From: Methanobacterium spitsbergense
Lineage (GTDB): Archaea > Methanobacteriota > Methanobacteria > Methanobacteriales > Methanobacteriaceae
Reading direction: 5' to 3'
Assembly (NCBI RefSeq): GCF_019931065.1
Contig: NZ_JAIOUQ010000014.1
Coordinates: 1 to 64,000, forward strand
DNA: 64,000 bases
The notes beneath the pieces were generated by a model that ran no database searches, was not told where the DNA came from, and worked only from the letters and a program-made list of their open reading frames with translations. Of this stretch, positions 19,465-28,710 are shown one piece after another (the first letter of the stretch is position 1; each line of letters opens with the position of its first letter). Position numbers and translations under genes: made by a program.

Positions 19465-22400
19465 ATGATCTATAATGAAATTTACCTCAAATTATTATCA
19501 AAATGTGATCTTATGAAAAATAATCTTTTTAATCAGGATTCGATTAAAAAATACACTAATAATTTTATATTAACTGAACAGAAACAAAAGAGACTTAAAA
19601 GATATATTGAAAGGGTACAGAATAATGAATTTAAAGGGGAAACAAAAGGATATCCTGCATTTCTTAAGTTTCTTGAGGATATACTAGATTATGAAGAAGA
19701 TAAACATATTAGTTTTGATGATAACGTTGATATAGGTTCTGATAGGGTTGAATTTGCTTTAAAAGATAACGATGGAAAATTCATGGTTATTGAACTTAAA
19801 GGGCAAAATGCAGATCTGGATAAACCACAAAATAGAGCTAATGATAAAAGAACACCTGTTGAACAGGCTTTTGGTTATGCTCAACATTCAAGTAAAAAAT
19901 CAGGGTTAGTACAATGGATCCTTGTATCAAATTATAAAGAATTTAGATTGTATAATTATGAAAAAAGGCTTGGCGAATATATTTCTTTTAATGTTGAAGA
20001 TCTTTTAAATGAAGATGAATTTAAATATTTTATGTTTGCATTTTCTAAAGAATCTCATGTTGATTTAAAAGCAATTAACGATGTAGTAAATGAGAATTAT
20101 ATTGAAAAAACTCAACTAGCTAACAACTTCTATAATCTGTTTAATGAAACTCGATTAATGATATTTAAAGAGCTTCATGAACTACATAGAATGGATAAGA
20201 ATGATGCAATTTCCAATGCTCAAACAATATTAGATAGATTTATTTTTATTAGCTTTTCTTCCAGTAGAAATCTTTTACCTCCAGATATTGCACGTAATAT
20301 ATTGTTAGATAGGATTAAAAGTGAGAATATAAGGGATCATGAAATATGGAGAGATTTAAATTATTTATTTATAGATGTAAATGAGGGTAATAAAGACAGA
20401 AATATCTCTGAATATAATGGCGGTTTATTTAAAGAAGATTTAACGGATATTAAACTTAAAGATATTATAAATGATAAAAATTTCTTTAAAGATGTTTATC
20501 AAAAATGGAACTTCAAAGAGTTTGAAGACAGGCTAGGAAAAGAAATTAATAAATCTACATTACAACGAATTAATCCAATATACATCAATTTACTTATAAT
20601 CTCATATTTTGACTTTTCAGAAGAAAACAAGGAAGATAATAAACATAAATTAGATATAGAAATATTAGGACATATCTTTGAAAATTCTATTGGTGATATT
20701 GAAGAGCTTAAAGAAGATTCCAAAGGAAGGCGTAAAAAGGAAGGAATTTTCTATACTCCAGATTATATAACTGATTATATATGTAAAAATACTATTATTC
20801 CTTATTTGGGTAGTTCAGGTAACGTGAATACTGTTGATGAGTTGTTAAAAGAGTTCTCTGCAGGGCGTGAGGTTGAGAAATTAGATGAAAAACTTAAAAA
20901 TATTAAAATTATTGATCCTGCGTGTGGATCTGGAGCATTTCTAAATAAAGCAACTGACATTCTTCTAGATATTCATAAAGGAATATTTAAGATTAAAAAA
21001 GGTTATAAAACGTCCATACCAATGAGAGTAGGTAAAGGAAAGGGAAGAAAGACTGAAAACGTCCAACATATGGATATAGGCGTATATGTCTTTGATGCTC
21101 TTAGCAAAAGACGTGAAATTCTATTAGATAATATCTATGGTGTTGATTTGAACTCGGAATCTGTTGAAATTACTAAACTTTCTTTATTTTTAAAGGTCTG
21201 TGAAAAAGGTAAAAAACTTCCAAAGTTGGATAATAATATTAAATGTGGAAATTCACTTATCGATGATTCTGATTTTACAGATAAACCGTTTAAATGGGAA
21301 GAAGAATTCCCTGAGATATTTAATAATGGTGGTTTTGACATAGTCATTGGAAACCCCCCTTATGGAATTTTTATAGATGAATATGTAATGAACTATTATT
21401 CCACCCATTTTCCATTGACACAATACAAAATGAATCTATATATATTATTTATAGAACGAATGCTACAAATTTTTAATAATTCAATAGTTCATTTTATCAT
21501 TCCTAAATCTTTACTATTCAATTCTTATCATGGAATGCTAAGAAAGGAACTTCTTCTAAAAACTGAGATTAATGAAATATTCACTATAACAGAGAAGGTC
21601 TTTGCTGATGCGGAAGTTGGAGGTAGTCTACTATTAAAATTTACTTTAAATGATACACCCAATCCTGAGAATAATATTAAATTAAGAACTGCAGAAAAAG
21701 TTCAAAATGTAAAAATGCAATCAGGTATAAAAGAAAATTATATACCTCAAGAATATTTTTTGTCTATTCCTAATTATGAAATATCTTTTTTATCATCTAG
21801 TTCACAAGTATTATTGACAAAATTATTAAAGCTTAAAACTATTCATGATTTTTATATATTGAAAAATGGTTTAAATCCCGGTAATATTAAGCACATCTTA
21901 ATTTCAAACAAAAAAGAAACTTCATTTTTTAAACCAATAATATGGGGACGAGATATTACAAGATACGATATAAATTGGTCTGGACAATACGTGAATTATG
22001 ATAAAAGAATAACAAGTACCATTTCTATAGCTGATTTACAATCTAAACCGGGTATGAAAAAGCAAAATAAAGTTGATTTGCGTTGGAGGACTCCAGATAT
22101 ATTTGAAAATGAAAAAATTGTTATTAGAAAAACTGGGGATTCGTTAATTTGTTGTTATGATGATAAAAATTTTTATTTTGATACTTTAGTGCATGGAATA
22201 TATCTAAAAGATAAAAACTTTAGTCTAAAATTTTTAATGGCTATTTTAAATTCTTACCCTGCAACATACTTCTATCGATTATTACATGATATAAAAGGGA
22301 AAATTTTTGCAAAAATAAGTCTAAAAAACCTTGGAATGTTCCCCCTTCCTGAAATCGGTTTAGATGAACAGCAACCATTTATCGAAAGGGCAGATATTAT

Positions 22401-22731
22401 GCTTCATCTTAATAGACAACTCCAGAATGAAATTAATGGTTTTAAGTATTGGATTCAAAAGGAATTCCATGTTGAAAAGCTATCTAAGAAACTTGAAAAA
22501 TATTATGAATTATCAAAGGATGAATTCATAATTGAAATGAGGAAAAAGAAAGTTAACACTAAATCCCGGAAGAACAGGGAATACTTAGAGCGAGAATTCA
22601 GTGAAAGTATTAAAATTACAAATCCATTGCTCCAGGAGATAGAACTAACTAATAATGAGATTGACCAAATGGTATATAAACTCTATAGGTTGACTGATGA
22701 TGAAATTAAAATAATTGAAGATAGCGTTTAA
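19465..22731 (+). CDS. Type IIG restriction-modification enzyme (fused endonuclease, adenine methyltransferase and specificity domain)
   Basis: 1088 residues. The N-terminal nuclease domain has D93 and E110-L-K112 in GSDRVEFAL and MVIELKGQ (PD-(D/E)XK type, HsdR_N-like). The methyltransferase core carries motif I IIDPACGSGAF near residue 485 and motif IV NPPYGIF near 630. The C-terminal 350 residues with INGFKYWIQKEFHVEKLSKKLEKYY look like the target recognition domain. A single-chain enzyme of this type both cuts and methylates. The HEPN-motif gene lies 41 bp downstream and is probably cotranscribed. The start is uncertain between 19465 and 19513. Confidence 0.9.
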   Translation: MIYNEIYLKLLSKCDLMKNNLFNQDSIKKYTNNFILTEQKQKRLKRYIERVQNNEFKGETKGYPAFLKFLEDILDYEEDKHISFDDNVDIGSDRVEFALKDNDGKFMVIELKGQNADLDKPQNRANDKRTPVEQAFGYAQHSSKKSGLVQWILVSNYKEFRLYNYEKRLGEYISFNVEDLLNEDEFKYFMFAFSKESHVDLKAINDVVNENYIEKTQLANNFYNLFNETRLMIFKELHELHRMDKNDAISNAQTILDRFIFISFSSSRNLLPPDIARNILLDRIKSENIRDHEIWRDLNYLFIDVNEGNKDRNISEYNGGLFKEDLTDIKLKDIINDKNFFKDVYQKWNFKEFEDRLGKEINKSTLQRINPIYINLLIISYFDFSEENKEDNKHKLDIEILGHIFENSIGDIEELKEDSKGRRKKEGIFYTPDYITDYICKNTIIPYLGSSGNVNTVDELLKEFSAGREVEKLDEKLKNIKIIDPACGSGAFLNKATDILLDIHKGIFKIKKGYKTSIPMRVGKGKGRKTENVQHMDIGVYVFDALSKRREILLDNIYGVDLNSESVEITKLSLFLKVCEKGKKLPKLDNNIKCGNSLIDDSDFTDKPFKWEEEFPEIFNNGGFDIVIGNPPYGIFIDEYVMNYYSTHFPLTQYKMNLYILFIERMLQIFNNSIVHFIIPKSLLFNSYHGMLRKELLLKTEINEIFTITEKVFADAEVGGSLLLKFTLNDTPNPENNIKLRTAEKVQNVKMQSGIKENYIPQEYFLSIPNYEISFLSSSSQVLLTKLLKLKTIHDFYILKNGLNPGNIKHILISNKKETSFFKPIIWGRDITRYDINWSGQYVNYDKRITSTISIADLQSKPGMKKQNKVDLRWRTPDIFENEKIVIRKTGDSLICCYDDKNFYFDTLVHGIYLKDKNFSLKFLMAILNSYPATYFYRLLHDIKGKIFAKISLKNLGMFPLPEIGLDEQQPFIERADIMLHLNRQLQNEINGFKYWIQKEFHVEKLSKKLEKYYELSKDEFIIEMRKKKVNTKSRKNREYLEREFSESIKITNPLLQEIELTNNEIDQMVYKLYRLTDDEIKIIEDSV

Positions 22732-22772
22732 AAGGTTGAATTTTTAATATATGTATATTTCAGGGTGATAAA

Positions 22773-24182
22773 TTGCTTAAAGAGTCTTTATTCAAAGAAA
22801 ATCTAAATATTTCAATTGATTCTGAAAGTTTTCAAGACCTACTTTTAAATAAAAATAAAAATGCTGAAATTATTCTAGAACAATTAACATCCAGTGAGAA
22901 CGTTAAATACTTCGAAATTATTAGATCTCCTTTGGAAACAGATTCTCCTGAGTTATTAAAAAAAATACCTTATTTCACAATTAAAGAAACTCAAGATAGT
23001 AAATTACGTTATGGAATGAATGATCTTTCAGCATTATATACTCATAATCCACTTAAGATTTCAGAACATCCCAATAATATATTGTCGTACAGTCAAATTA
23101 GATTTACAAGAAAAATATCATATGAAATCGGTAAAAGAATATTAAACAAATCTGATTTGAATGAAGCCGAGATAAATGCAATGAAGTTAATGATAATTCA
23201 ACCTTATTTAAAGTCAAATGCGAAAATATTCATAACCGAAAACCCTCTGATTCTTAAATGTAAGGAAAAATTTTATCATATAATAGATTATCCTCCAATT
23301 ATTGTTAATTTAGAGATAGCTAAAGAGATTATTGGATTATATATGAGATATAAAAATAATTATGATATTAATATCAATTCCGACAATATTAACATAAACT
23401 TTCCAATTAATAAACATGAATTTTATGAAAATTCCTTATTATTAAAGATTTCAAATTTGCCATTTAGATCAGATAACTTTGGAGATCTTACCAAACCATT
23501 AATCAACCGTTTTTTATATCTTTTAATGAGTTTAGATGAGATAGGGATTCAACATTATAATGGTACAGATAGAACTTCAATGTTCAACAGTTTATATCAT
23601 TTTAATTATTTTTTATCACTAATAACAGGAATTTTTGATAATCTAGCCATTATTACAAAAAATAAATACGAAATATTTGCAGAAACGAATAATGACATCA
23701 CATTAAATCCCAAAAATTCTAAAAAAATCATTTTGAAAGGCATTAAACAGAAGAATGAATCTCTTTACAAACATTTAGTATATTATTCAGAATTTATTGG
23801 GCTTATTCATGAATTAAGAAATACAATCATGCACAATGAAATGCTTGAAAATGGTGCATTTCATAAAAACCCTTATGTAGTTGCTAAAGGGGTAAAAATA
23901 CCAAATAAAATATTTAAAAAACTTAAAATGTGTCCAAATGATTTGGATAAATCAAAAAAACATGAATTTTGGGGAGTTTTAACTGTAGATTCAAATAATA
24001 ATGGCTATGTAGATTTATTTAAATTTACAAAATCATCTTGTATCGAACTTTTTAGATTTACAAATACTTATATGGAATTGATTGGGCAAAATAATTTTAT
24101 TATGGTTTTAAAAAAAGAAAAATCATCTTATCCTGAATTTTTAGAATTATTTGAGAAAAATAAATTTGACTTAGTTCTCTAG
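22773..24182 (+). CDS. Unknown protein with a HEPN-like RNTIMH motif, companion of the RM enzyme
   Basis: 469 residues. It starts at TTG 22773, with GGTGAT just upstream. I recognise no full domain, but residues near 345-360 read HELRNTIMHNEM, the R-x4-H pattern of HEPN ribonucleases and their helpers, inside a helical region. The first 200 residues are mixed alpha/beta. Same strand and close spacing to the type IIG gene indicate an operon, so it may be an accessory or back-up abortive effector. That role is inferred from context only. Confidence 0.6.
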   Translation: MLKESLFKENLNISIDSESFQDLLLNKNKNAEIILEQLTSSENVKYFEIIRSPLETDSPELLKKIPYFTIKETQDSKLRYGMNDLSALYTHNPLKISEHPNNILSYSQIRFTRKISYEIGKRILNKSDLNEAEINAMKLMIIQPYLKSNAKIFITENPLILKCKEKFYHIIDYPPIIVNLEIAKEIIGLYMRYKNNYDININSDNININFPINKHEFYENSLLLKISNLPFRSDNFGDLTKPLINRFLYLLMSLDEIGIQHYNGTDRTSMFNSLYHFNYFLSLITGIFDNLAIITKNKYEIFAETNNDITLNPKNSKKIILKGIKQKNESLYKHLVYYSEFIGLIHELRNTIMHNEMLENGAFHKNPYVVAKGVKIPNKIFKKLKMCPNDLDKSKKHEFWGVLTVDSNNNGYVDLFKFTKSSCIELFRFTNTYMELIGQNNFIMVLKKEKSSYPEFLELFEKNKFDLVL

Positions 24183-24192
24183 ATAAAATTAT

Positions 24193-24217
24193 TTCGTAAT
24201 ATATATCTATAACGAAG
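24193..24217. promoter_or_regulatory. Imperfect TTCGTTA/TAACGAA operator
   Basis: TTCGTAA (24193-24199) and TAACGAAG (24210-24217) form an inverted repeat with a 10-base spacer and one mismatch, the same spacing as the site at 28599-28623. It lies 84 bp upstream of the RHH gene at 24301 and just after the stop of the HEPN-like gene. TATA-like AATATAAAAC follows at about 24250. Confidence 0.5.
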
Positions 24218-24300
24218 TTCAATAAATATTTAAAAAACTTCAATAAATAATATAAAACTTTAAAACCACCTAAAACATACAAGTGACTATAGGTGAAATC

Positions 24301-24474
24301 ATGCCAGAAAACAAAACTAGAGGCAGACCCAAAGCAAAAGAAAAGATGGAACAAATTACAATCAAGTTACCACCCAAGATGTTAGAAGGATTAAGAGAAT
24401 TATCAGATGAGAGCTACAATCCTATGAGTTATCATATTCGCCAAGCTTTAGCAGAATATTTAAGAAAAAAATAA
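24301..24474 (+). CDS. Ribbon-helix-helix (CopG/Arc-like) regulator
   Basis: 57 residues. A basic, AT-hook-like N-terminus (TRGRPKAKEK) leads into a classic RHH domain: strand MEQITIKLPPKMLEGL, helix A LRELSDES, turn NPMS, helix B YHIRQALAEYLRKK. The ATG at 24301 is chosen because AGGTGAAATC precedes it; a GTG at 24283 in frame lacks this. The operator-like palindrome upstream suggests autoregulation. It differs from the RHH family at 28711 and its relics. Confidence 0.85.
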   Translation: MPENKTRGRPKAKEKMEQITIKLPPKMLEGLRELSDESYNPMSYHIRQALAEYLRKK

Positions 24475-24796
24475 ACATTAATCCTGTAAGTATAATTGAA
24501 CTCCAAGATAACTCTCTTCTAATTGATCACATCTAAATTTAAATAACACTATATTATTACCTCAAAATATCTTGTTTAATATAATTGGAATTGATTAAAT
24601 GATGGTTAATGAGGTTTTTAAGCTTATTTAAAAGATTAAGATTCCAACTGACAAAAAGTTAAAGGATTAAGATTATTAATATTATAACTTCTGCATATTT
24701 CTAGAATCTTAAATAGTAAATAATAAATTATAGTTTTTAATGATTTATGTTTAATGGGGTTTTTTAAAATGAATCAGTTTAAAAAGGTGACTGAAA
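24475..24796. other. Non-coding stretch
   Basis: 322 bp, AT-rich, no gene seen. TTAATGGGGTTTTTT (about 24752) just before the next gene resembles the leader at 25842 (AAAATGGGGTTTTTT). The similarity suggests the neighbouring zinc-ribbon genes share a leader type. Confidence 0.4.
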
Positions 24797-25057
24797 TTGT
24801 ATTGTAAAGAGTGTGGGGCTGAAATAGAGAATGGAAAGTTCTGTAGTGAATGTGGTACAAGTATAAATTCTACTAAAAAAAAGGAAGGATCTGAAAAGAA
24901 AACGACTAAAAAATTAAAAGTATGGGAATCGGTTGCATTACTTATCTTACTTCCACTTGCGTTATATTGGATATTGGGAATTTTATTTGCAGTTGCTGGT
25001 CTTATAATCGCTGTAATTTATATTTTGTATAATGATCATCAATCAAAAGGTGGTTAA
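24797..25057 (+). CDS. Zinc-ribbon membrane protein
   Basis: 86 residues from a TTG start preceded by GGTGACTGAAA. The N-terminal zinc ribbon is YCKECGAEIENGKFCSECG (two CxxC knuckles, residues 3-20). A lysine-rich linker and two adjacent hydrophobic stretches (VALLILLPLALYWI, ILFAVAGLIIAVIYIL) follow. The ribbon probably faces the cytoplasm. The next gene, a close relative in its ribbon, starts at the base after this stop. No function is known for such proteins. Confidence 0.8.
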   Translation: MYCKECGAEIENGKFCSECGTSINSTKKKEGSEKKTTKKLKVWESVALLILLPLALYWILGILFAVAGLIIAVIYILYNDHQSKGG

Positions 25058-25348
25058 ATGTATTGTAAAGAGTGTGGAGCTAAAATAGAAGATGGTAAGT
25101 TTTGTAGTGAATGTGGAGCTAATCTAAAACCAGTACCCCCAAAACAAAAAGAAAGACAACCTGTTAGTGTTCATACTGCAGATATTTTATTAACACTAAT
25201 AATTCCAATATTAGGAATATTTATTGGGATTGATTATTTATTAAAGAATAAAGGGGAAGGAGAGAGGGGAATAGGTATTATTATTTTAAGTTTATTTTTA
25301 ATTCTTATTTATGGAGCAATTCTAATTATGATTGGAATAAGGATATAA
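25058..25348 (+). CDS. Zinc-ribbon membrane protein, tandem paralogue
   Basis: 96 residues. The N-terminal ribbon YCKECGAKIEDGKFCSECG is nearly the same as the preceding gene's, followed by a proline/lysine linker and two membrane stretches (ILLTLIIPILGIFIGI and GIGIIILSLFLILIYGAIL). The ATG directly abuts the upstream stop, so the two are translated together. The ribbons are conserved while the membrane parts differ, suggesting duplication followed by divergence or domain swapping. Confidence 0.8.
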   Translation: MYCKECGAKIEDGKFCSECGANLKPVPPKQKERQPVSVHTADILLTLIIPILGIFIGIDYLLKNKGEGERGIGIIILSLFLILIYGAILIMIGIRI

Positions 25349-25758
25349 CATAGTTTACAAGTTATCATTTTGTAGATAATGATAATACATGATAAATCTT
25401 TACACTTGCAATTTTGATAAAGGTGTATATAAAGGCATCGGTTTAAGTGTATATTTTGATTATATCAACAGTAACGATCAAGTAAACAAATACCTTATCA
25501 ATAAACCCTTCATTTTATAGAGGTTGTATGTTTTACTAAAAAGTAGCTACTGGAACATACTCTAACCCCATAACACATATTTTAAAATAATCAAACAAGC
25601 TTCTAATCCTATTAGTTGGGTTCATTTAATTAGAGTTGTTCACGTGAATACTTATTAAAAAATTAGCTAAATTTCAGTAAATAAATGTTAAAAATCGAGT
25701 TTTCAAACCTAGAAGATTTTTGCAGTTCTTCGAAAGTGCGGTTACTACACTCAAAGTT
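25349..25758. other. Non-coding stretch before an RHH relic
   Basis: 410 bp without an intact gene. The last 50 bases (CTAGAAGATTT...TTCTTCGAAA) look like a frameshifted continuation of the RHH relic that follows. TTGATTATATCAACAG at about 25466 recurs in part at about 32914 (GATTATATCAACAG), near the candidate origin. Confidence 0.4.
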
Positions 25759-25830
25759 GTTAGTAAATCCAATCTAATTAGGATAGCAATAACTGAATAT
25801 ATCATGAAATATAAGGAATTATTAGAGTAA
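25759..25830 (+). pseudogene. RHH gene relic 1 (C-terminal 23 codons and stop)
   Basis: 72 bases reading VSKSNLIRIAITEYIMKYKELLE then stop, matching the last 23 residues of the intact RHH gene at 28711-28875 with one difference. The upstream part of the gene is lost or frameshifted. It ends 26 bp before the next zinc-ribbon gene. Confidence 0.8.
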
Positions 25831-25856
25831 TTATATTATTAAAATGGGGTTTTTTG

Positions 25857-26330
25857 ATGGTTAAATGTCCTAAATGTGGGTCAAAAAATGATAATATTAA
25901 TGATTTTTGTTTAGAATGTGGAAATAATTTAAAATCATTAGAAACTACTAAATTCAATAAAAAAGCTATATTGCTCGGAATTATTACTCTATTTTTTTTA
26001 CTAATAATCAGAACTTTAATTCATTTTGATACGTTATTTTTATATACCATTTCCATGATGTTTATTTTTTTCGTAAGTGGAGTTATTACAGGGTATACTG
26101 CTAATAAACTATATATTAGTAGTTCAATTATGAATGGGTTAATTGTAGGGATCATATTTAGTATAGTTGGTCTTATAATCTTACAAACCATATATCCTAT
26201 ACTCTATGGTTATACTTACTTCATTTTCTTATTATTCGCAATGTTTTGTGGGATAGGAGGAGGTTTAGGAGGTTATATAAAAATTCAAATGAAATTAAAA
26301 AAAACTTCGGGATTTGGGGAGAATAAATAA
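25857..26330 (+). CDS. Zinc-ribbon protein with four membrane segments
   Basis: 157 residues. The N-terminal ribbon is CPKCGSKNDNINDFCLECGNN. Four hydrophobic segments follow, with a central VSGVITGYTANKLY loop and a terminal GIGGGLGGYIK glycine motif. The protein at 31274-31756 is a clear paralogue with the same layout and the same FITGYTA...LY and GLGGGLGGYIK motifs. The ATG at 25857 is used; no strong ribosome site. It probably shares a transcript with the lipoprotein gene that begins 25 bp after its stop. Function unknown. Confidence 0.8.
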   Translation: MVKCPKCGSKNDNINDFCLECGNNLKSLETTKFNKKAILLGIITLFFLLIIRTLIHFDTLFLYTISMMFIFFVSGVITGYTANKLYISSSIMNGLIVGIIFSIVGLIILQTIYPILYGYTYFIFLLFAMFCGIGGGLGGYIKIQMKLKKTSGFGENK

Positions 26331-26355
26331 GATTAATTATTTGGAGGGAATGAAA

Positions 26356-26775
26356 ATGAAAAAATTGTTAATGGGTGGAATTTTCTTGATTTTAGCAGTT
26401 GTTTTAGTAAGTGGTTGCACGAGTAGTGGAAATAATACACAAACAGCAGCACCAATAAATGTCACAAATGTAACAGCAGGTCCAGGTGAATTTGGTATGT
26501 ATACCGTGACTGCTGCAATAACTCCTAATGAGAATTTAGATTATCTTGAAATGGTAGCAATATGGTATGATTCAAGCAATGCTGTTATTCAAACATCTTC
26601 TCTACTCTGGAATGTCAATAATCCGCAAGCAGGACAAGTTTACAAAGCTAAAGGTGAAGATTCATTATATCAGAAGGGCACACCTACAAGAGTAGAAATA
26701 TATATCTTTGATTCCGTATTTAGTGGTGGAGATACTTCCAAGGCAATATATCACCATACAGTTACTTTCAAATGA
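26356..26775 (+). CDS. Secreted lipoprotein
   Basis: 139 residues. The signal peptide is MKKLLMGGIFLILAVVLVSGC with lipobox LVSGC, so the mature protein is probably lipid-anchored outside the cell at Cys21. The rest is a beta-rich domain of about 115 residues (FGMYTVTAAITPNENLDYLEMVAIWYD). A GGAGG lies eight bases before the ATG at 26356, which decides the start over ATGs at 26350 and further upstream. It is probably cotranscribed with the four-segment zinc-ribbon gene upstream, which would link an internal ribbon protein with an outer-face lipoprotein (inference). Confidence 0.85.
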   Translation: MKKLLMGGIFLILAVVLVSGCTSSGNNTQTAAPINVTNVTAGPGEFGMYTVTAAITPNENLDYLEMVAIWYDSSNAVIQTSSLLWNVNNPQAGQVYKAKGEDSLYQKGTPTRVEIYIFDSVFSGGDTSKAIYHHTVTFK

Positions 26776-26779
26776 TTAT

Positions 26780-26815
26780 AAATCATTATTGGAAAAATAA
26801 TCAATTTTTTTTAAT
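26780..26815 (+). terminator. Hairpin plus T-tract
   Basis: ATTATT-GGAAA-AATAAT is followed shortly by a run of eight T just after the lipoprotein stop. A weak AT-rich hairpin with a T-tract is consistent with archaeal termination. Confidence 0.4.
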
Positions 26816-26970
26816 TTTAATAAATATCTTTAATCTTGGAAAATACTTAATCTGAATATTTTGTCCTTTAAGTTTGAATCTCTAGGCTTTTTTCTTTTAT
26901 TTCAATGCAAATGGGCAATATTAGTAATTCAAATTTAATTAAAATAACAAATAACTAATATTCATGAAAA

Positions 26971-27060
26971 TACGTAACCATACCCAAAGCGGCAATTAAC
27001 GACTACGCCGGCAACAACTTAGCAGCTAAATACACCTAAAAATTCAAAACAGGGGCATAA
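26971..27060 (+). pseudogene. Relic of an Ig-like (Big_5/SbsA type) surface-protein domain
   Basis: In frame from 26971 the sequence reads YVTIPKAAINDYAGNNLAAK, then YT, a stop in place of the usual Trp, KFKTGA and a second stop. This matches the end of prokaryotic Ig-like domains (IKDAAGN-LA-YTWSFTTG). It is locally richer in GC than its surroundings. No start or upstream part remains. The rest of the 580-bp gap (26776-27355) shows nothing else. Confidence 0.55.
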
Positions 27061-27355
27061 AAAACCTACTACTTTTTCCTTTTTTATTTTAAATGATATT
27101 ATTTGAAAAATGGGGTTATACTCATACTCAAATCGCATGGATATACTATGAATTGATGTATAAAATTGCTTAAAAGTATTATAAAATATTTGAGAAACAT
27201 AGTAGAAATTCAAATTCTCTGATGTGAAAAAGTCACATAATCCCTTTTTATTAAATGTATTTTATTATTTTGTAATAACAAGTCATAAAATATAAGTTTA
27301 CCAATTAAAACTTGGATATCATCATGATTTCAAAAAAAGAATAAAAATGTAGATG

Positions 27356-28093
27356 TTAGAACGAATGGGTTACAGATGCAACTCCAAATTCTGCAGAAGT
27401 GCTTTGAGTTTCTACAGGATTACCTCCATCTAATATTTGAACTGTTAAAGTTCCTGTACCATTGTCATGTTTTTGGAAATTAGTTGATACTATCCCCGGA
27501 TTCTCGCCTAATGGAAACTTTTGTGGGCCTGTACCTTCTACTGATCTAGTACCGGTAGAATCGGCAATAGCGCCCGTCCAAGGACCAGAATAACTCACAC
27601 TAATTTCTACTTGACTACTACTACTCGAGGTAGGAGTGGTTGATTGGGGAGTAGTTGCTTGATTTGTTGTAGTGGGTAAGTTTGTTGTAGTCTTATCTGG
27701 AGTGAACATTCCTGTTATCCCTGCTATCAGAATTAATCCTAAACAACAAACACCTAATATACTCGCTACTTTGATACCATTAGATTGTTCATTCCAAGTT
27801 TTTAATATCCCCTCTTTAGATTCTTGGTTTTTATTAGAAATAGGTGGTTTTGGTGGTATTCTCAATAATTTTTTACATGATTTACACAATCGTGCATTTT
27901 CAGGATTTTCTGTACCACATTTAGGACAAGTAACTGTTTTTTCCATTTTTTTCTTGTTATTACCAATGCTTCCAAGATTTTCTACATGATTTAATTTTCC
28001 TCCACAATCACATTTGAGTTCAAAATCGTCTGGAGATTCTCCTTGTTGTAATTCATAGTAACCTCCACATTTTTCACATACTAAATACCCCAT
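27356..28093 (-). CDS. Double zinc-ribbon protein with one membrane segment and an outer beta domain
   Basis: 245 residues. The first ribbon is [13 protein letters not shown]...LKCDCGGKL and the second [21 protein letters not shown] membrane segment ([18 protein letters not shown], about 110-127) follows, then a Thr/Ser/Gln-rich linker and an extracellular beta domain of about 85 residues ([20 protein letters not shown]). The first ribbon resembles that of the gene at 60734. It overlaps the upstream DUF2085 gene by one base, so the two are coupled. Probably a single-pass protein connecting an internal metal site and an outer domain; function unknown. Confidence 0.8.
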   Translation of the reverse strand: MGYLVCEKCGGYYELQQGESPDDFELKCDCGGKLNHVENLGSIGNNKKKMEKTVTCPKCGTENPENARLCKSCKKLLRIPPKPPISNKNQESKEGILKTWNEQSNGIKVASILGVCCLGLILIAGITGMFTPDKTTTNLPTTTNQATTPQSTTPTSSSSSQVEISVSYSGPWTGAIADSTGTRSVEGTGPQKFPLGENPGIVSTNFQKHDNGTGTLTVQILDGGNPVETQSTSAEFGVASVTHSF

Positions 28094-28476
28094 TAAAAAC
28101 CCCCTTTACTAAGTATAAAATATTTAATTGCTTTAATAAGAATAGCGAACCCAATTCCTCCAATTAATCCAGAAATGAATCTAACTTTATTATTACTCTC
28201 TCTAAAACCAGATAATTGTGTTGTACCATCTATAAAGGTTGGAATTATCATCAAAAATCCAAGAATAATTAATAGTGAGGTATACTCTACAAAATTGAAA
28301 TATACATAAGTAAAATAAGAAAATGCACCTAGATATAAACCTGTACATCTTGAACAAACTGGAAAATAGTATCCTTGGATATTAAATGATCGTTCAGGGA
28401 TACGATGGCATATAAACTGAGTAAAAAACGTCAAAAAATGAATTTTCAGTGATATTCTATTTAACGACCACATCAT
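28093..28476 (-). CDS. DUF2085-family membrane protein
   Basis: 127 residues. The family motifs are present: [12 protein letters not shown] and [17 protein letters not shown], with the conserved Cys-His and Cys-x2-Cys sites, then three or four membrane segments. DUF2085 proteins are small membrane proteins of unknown function, found in archaea and bacteria. It is translationally coupled to the double zinc-ribbon gene and starts about 120 bp from the RHH operator at 28599-28623, divergent from the RHH gene. Confidence 0.8.
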   Translation of the reverse strand: MMWSLNRISLKIHFLTFFTQFICHRIPERSFNIQGYYFPVCSRCTGLYLGAFSYFTYVYFNFVEYTSLLIILGFLMIIPTFIDGTTQLSGFRESNNKVRFISGLIGGIGFAILIKAIKYFILSKGGF

Positions 28477-28522
28477 AACTCCTTGAAAAATCTTCTAGAA
28501 CATTTATGATATTGCATTTTAA

Positions 28523-28700
28523 TAATATTACATATAATATTTGATAGTGTTACTCTTATATAAATTAATTGAAATGTTTTGGATATTTATAATTTTATTT
28601 CGTTATATGGAAGTTTAACGAAGTAGCTTATTTTAGATATATTTATTTATAAATAAACTTAAAAAACATTATATAATATATGTTCCGTAGATATTAAATG
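28523..28700. promoter_or_regulatory. Divergent promoter region with RHH operator
   Basis: TTCGTTA (28599-28605) and TAACGAA (28616-28622) form a perfect 7-bp-arm inverted repeat with a 10-base spacer. To the right, a TATA-like TATATAATATATG (about 28671-28683) serves the RHH gene. To the left, the minus strand has AATTTATATAAG (about 28554-28565) for the DUF2085 gene. 28523-28573 is repeated with changes at 29487-29543 (AATATTACATAT...GATAGTGTTAC). Confidence 0.65.
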
Positions 28701-28710
28701 AGGTATCAAC

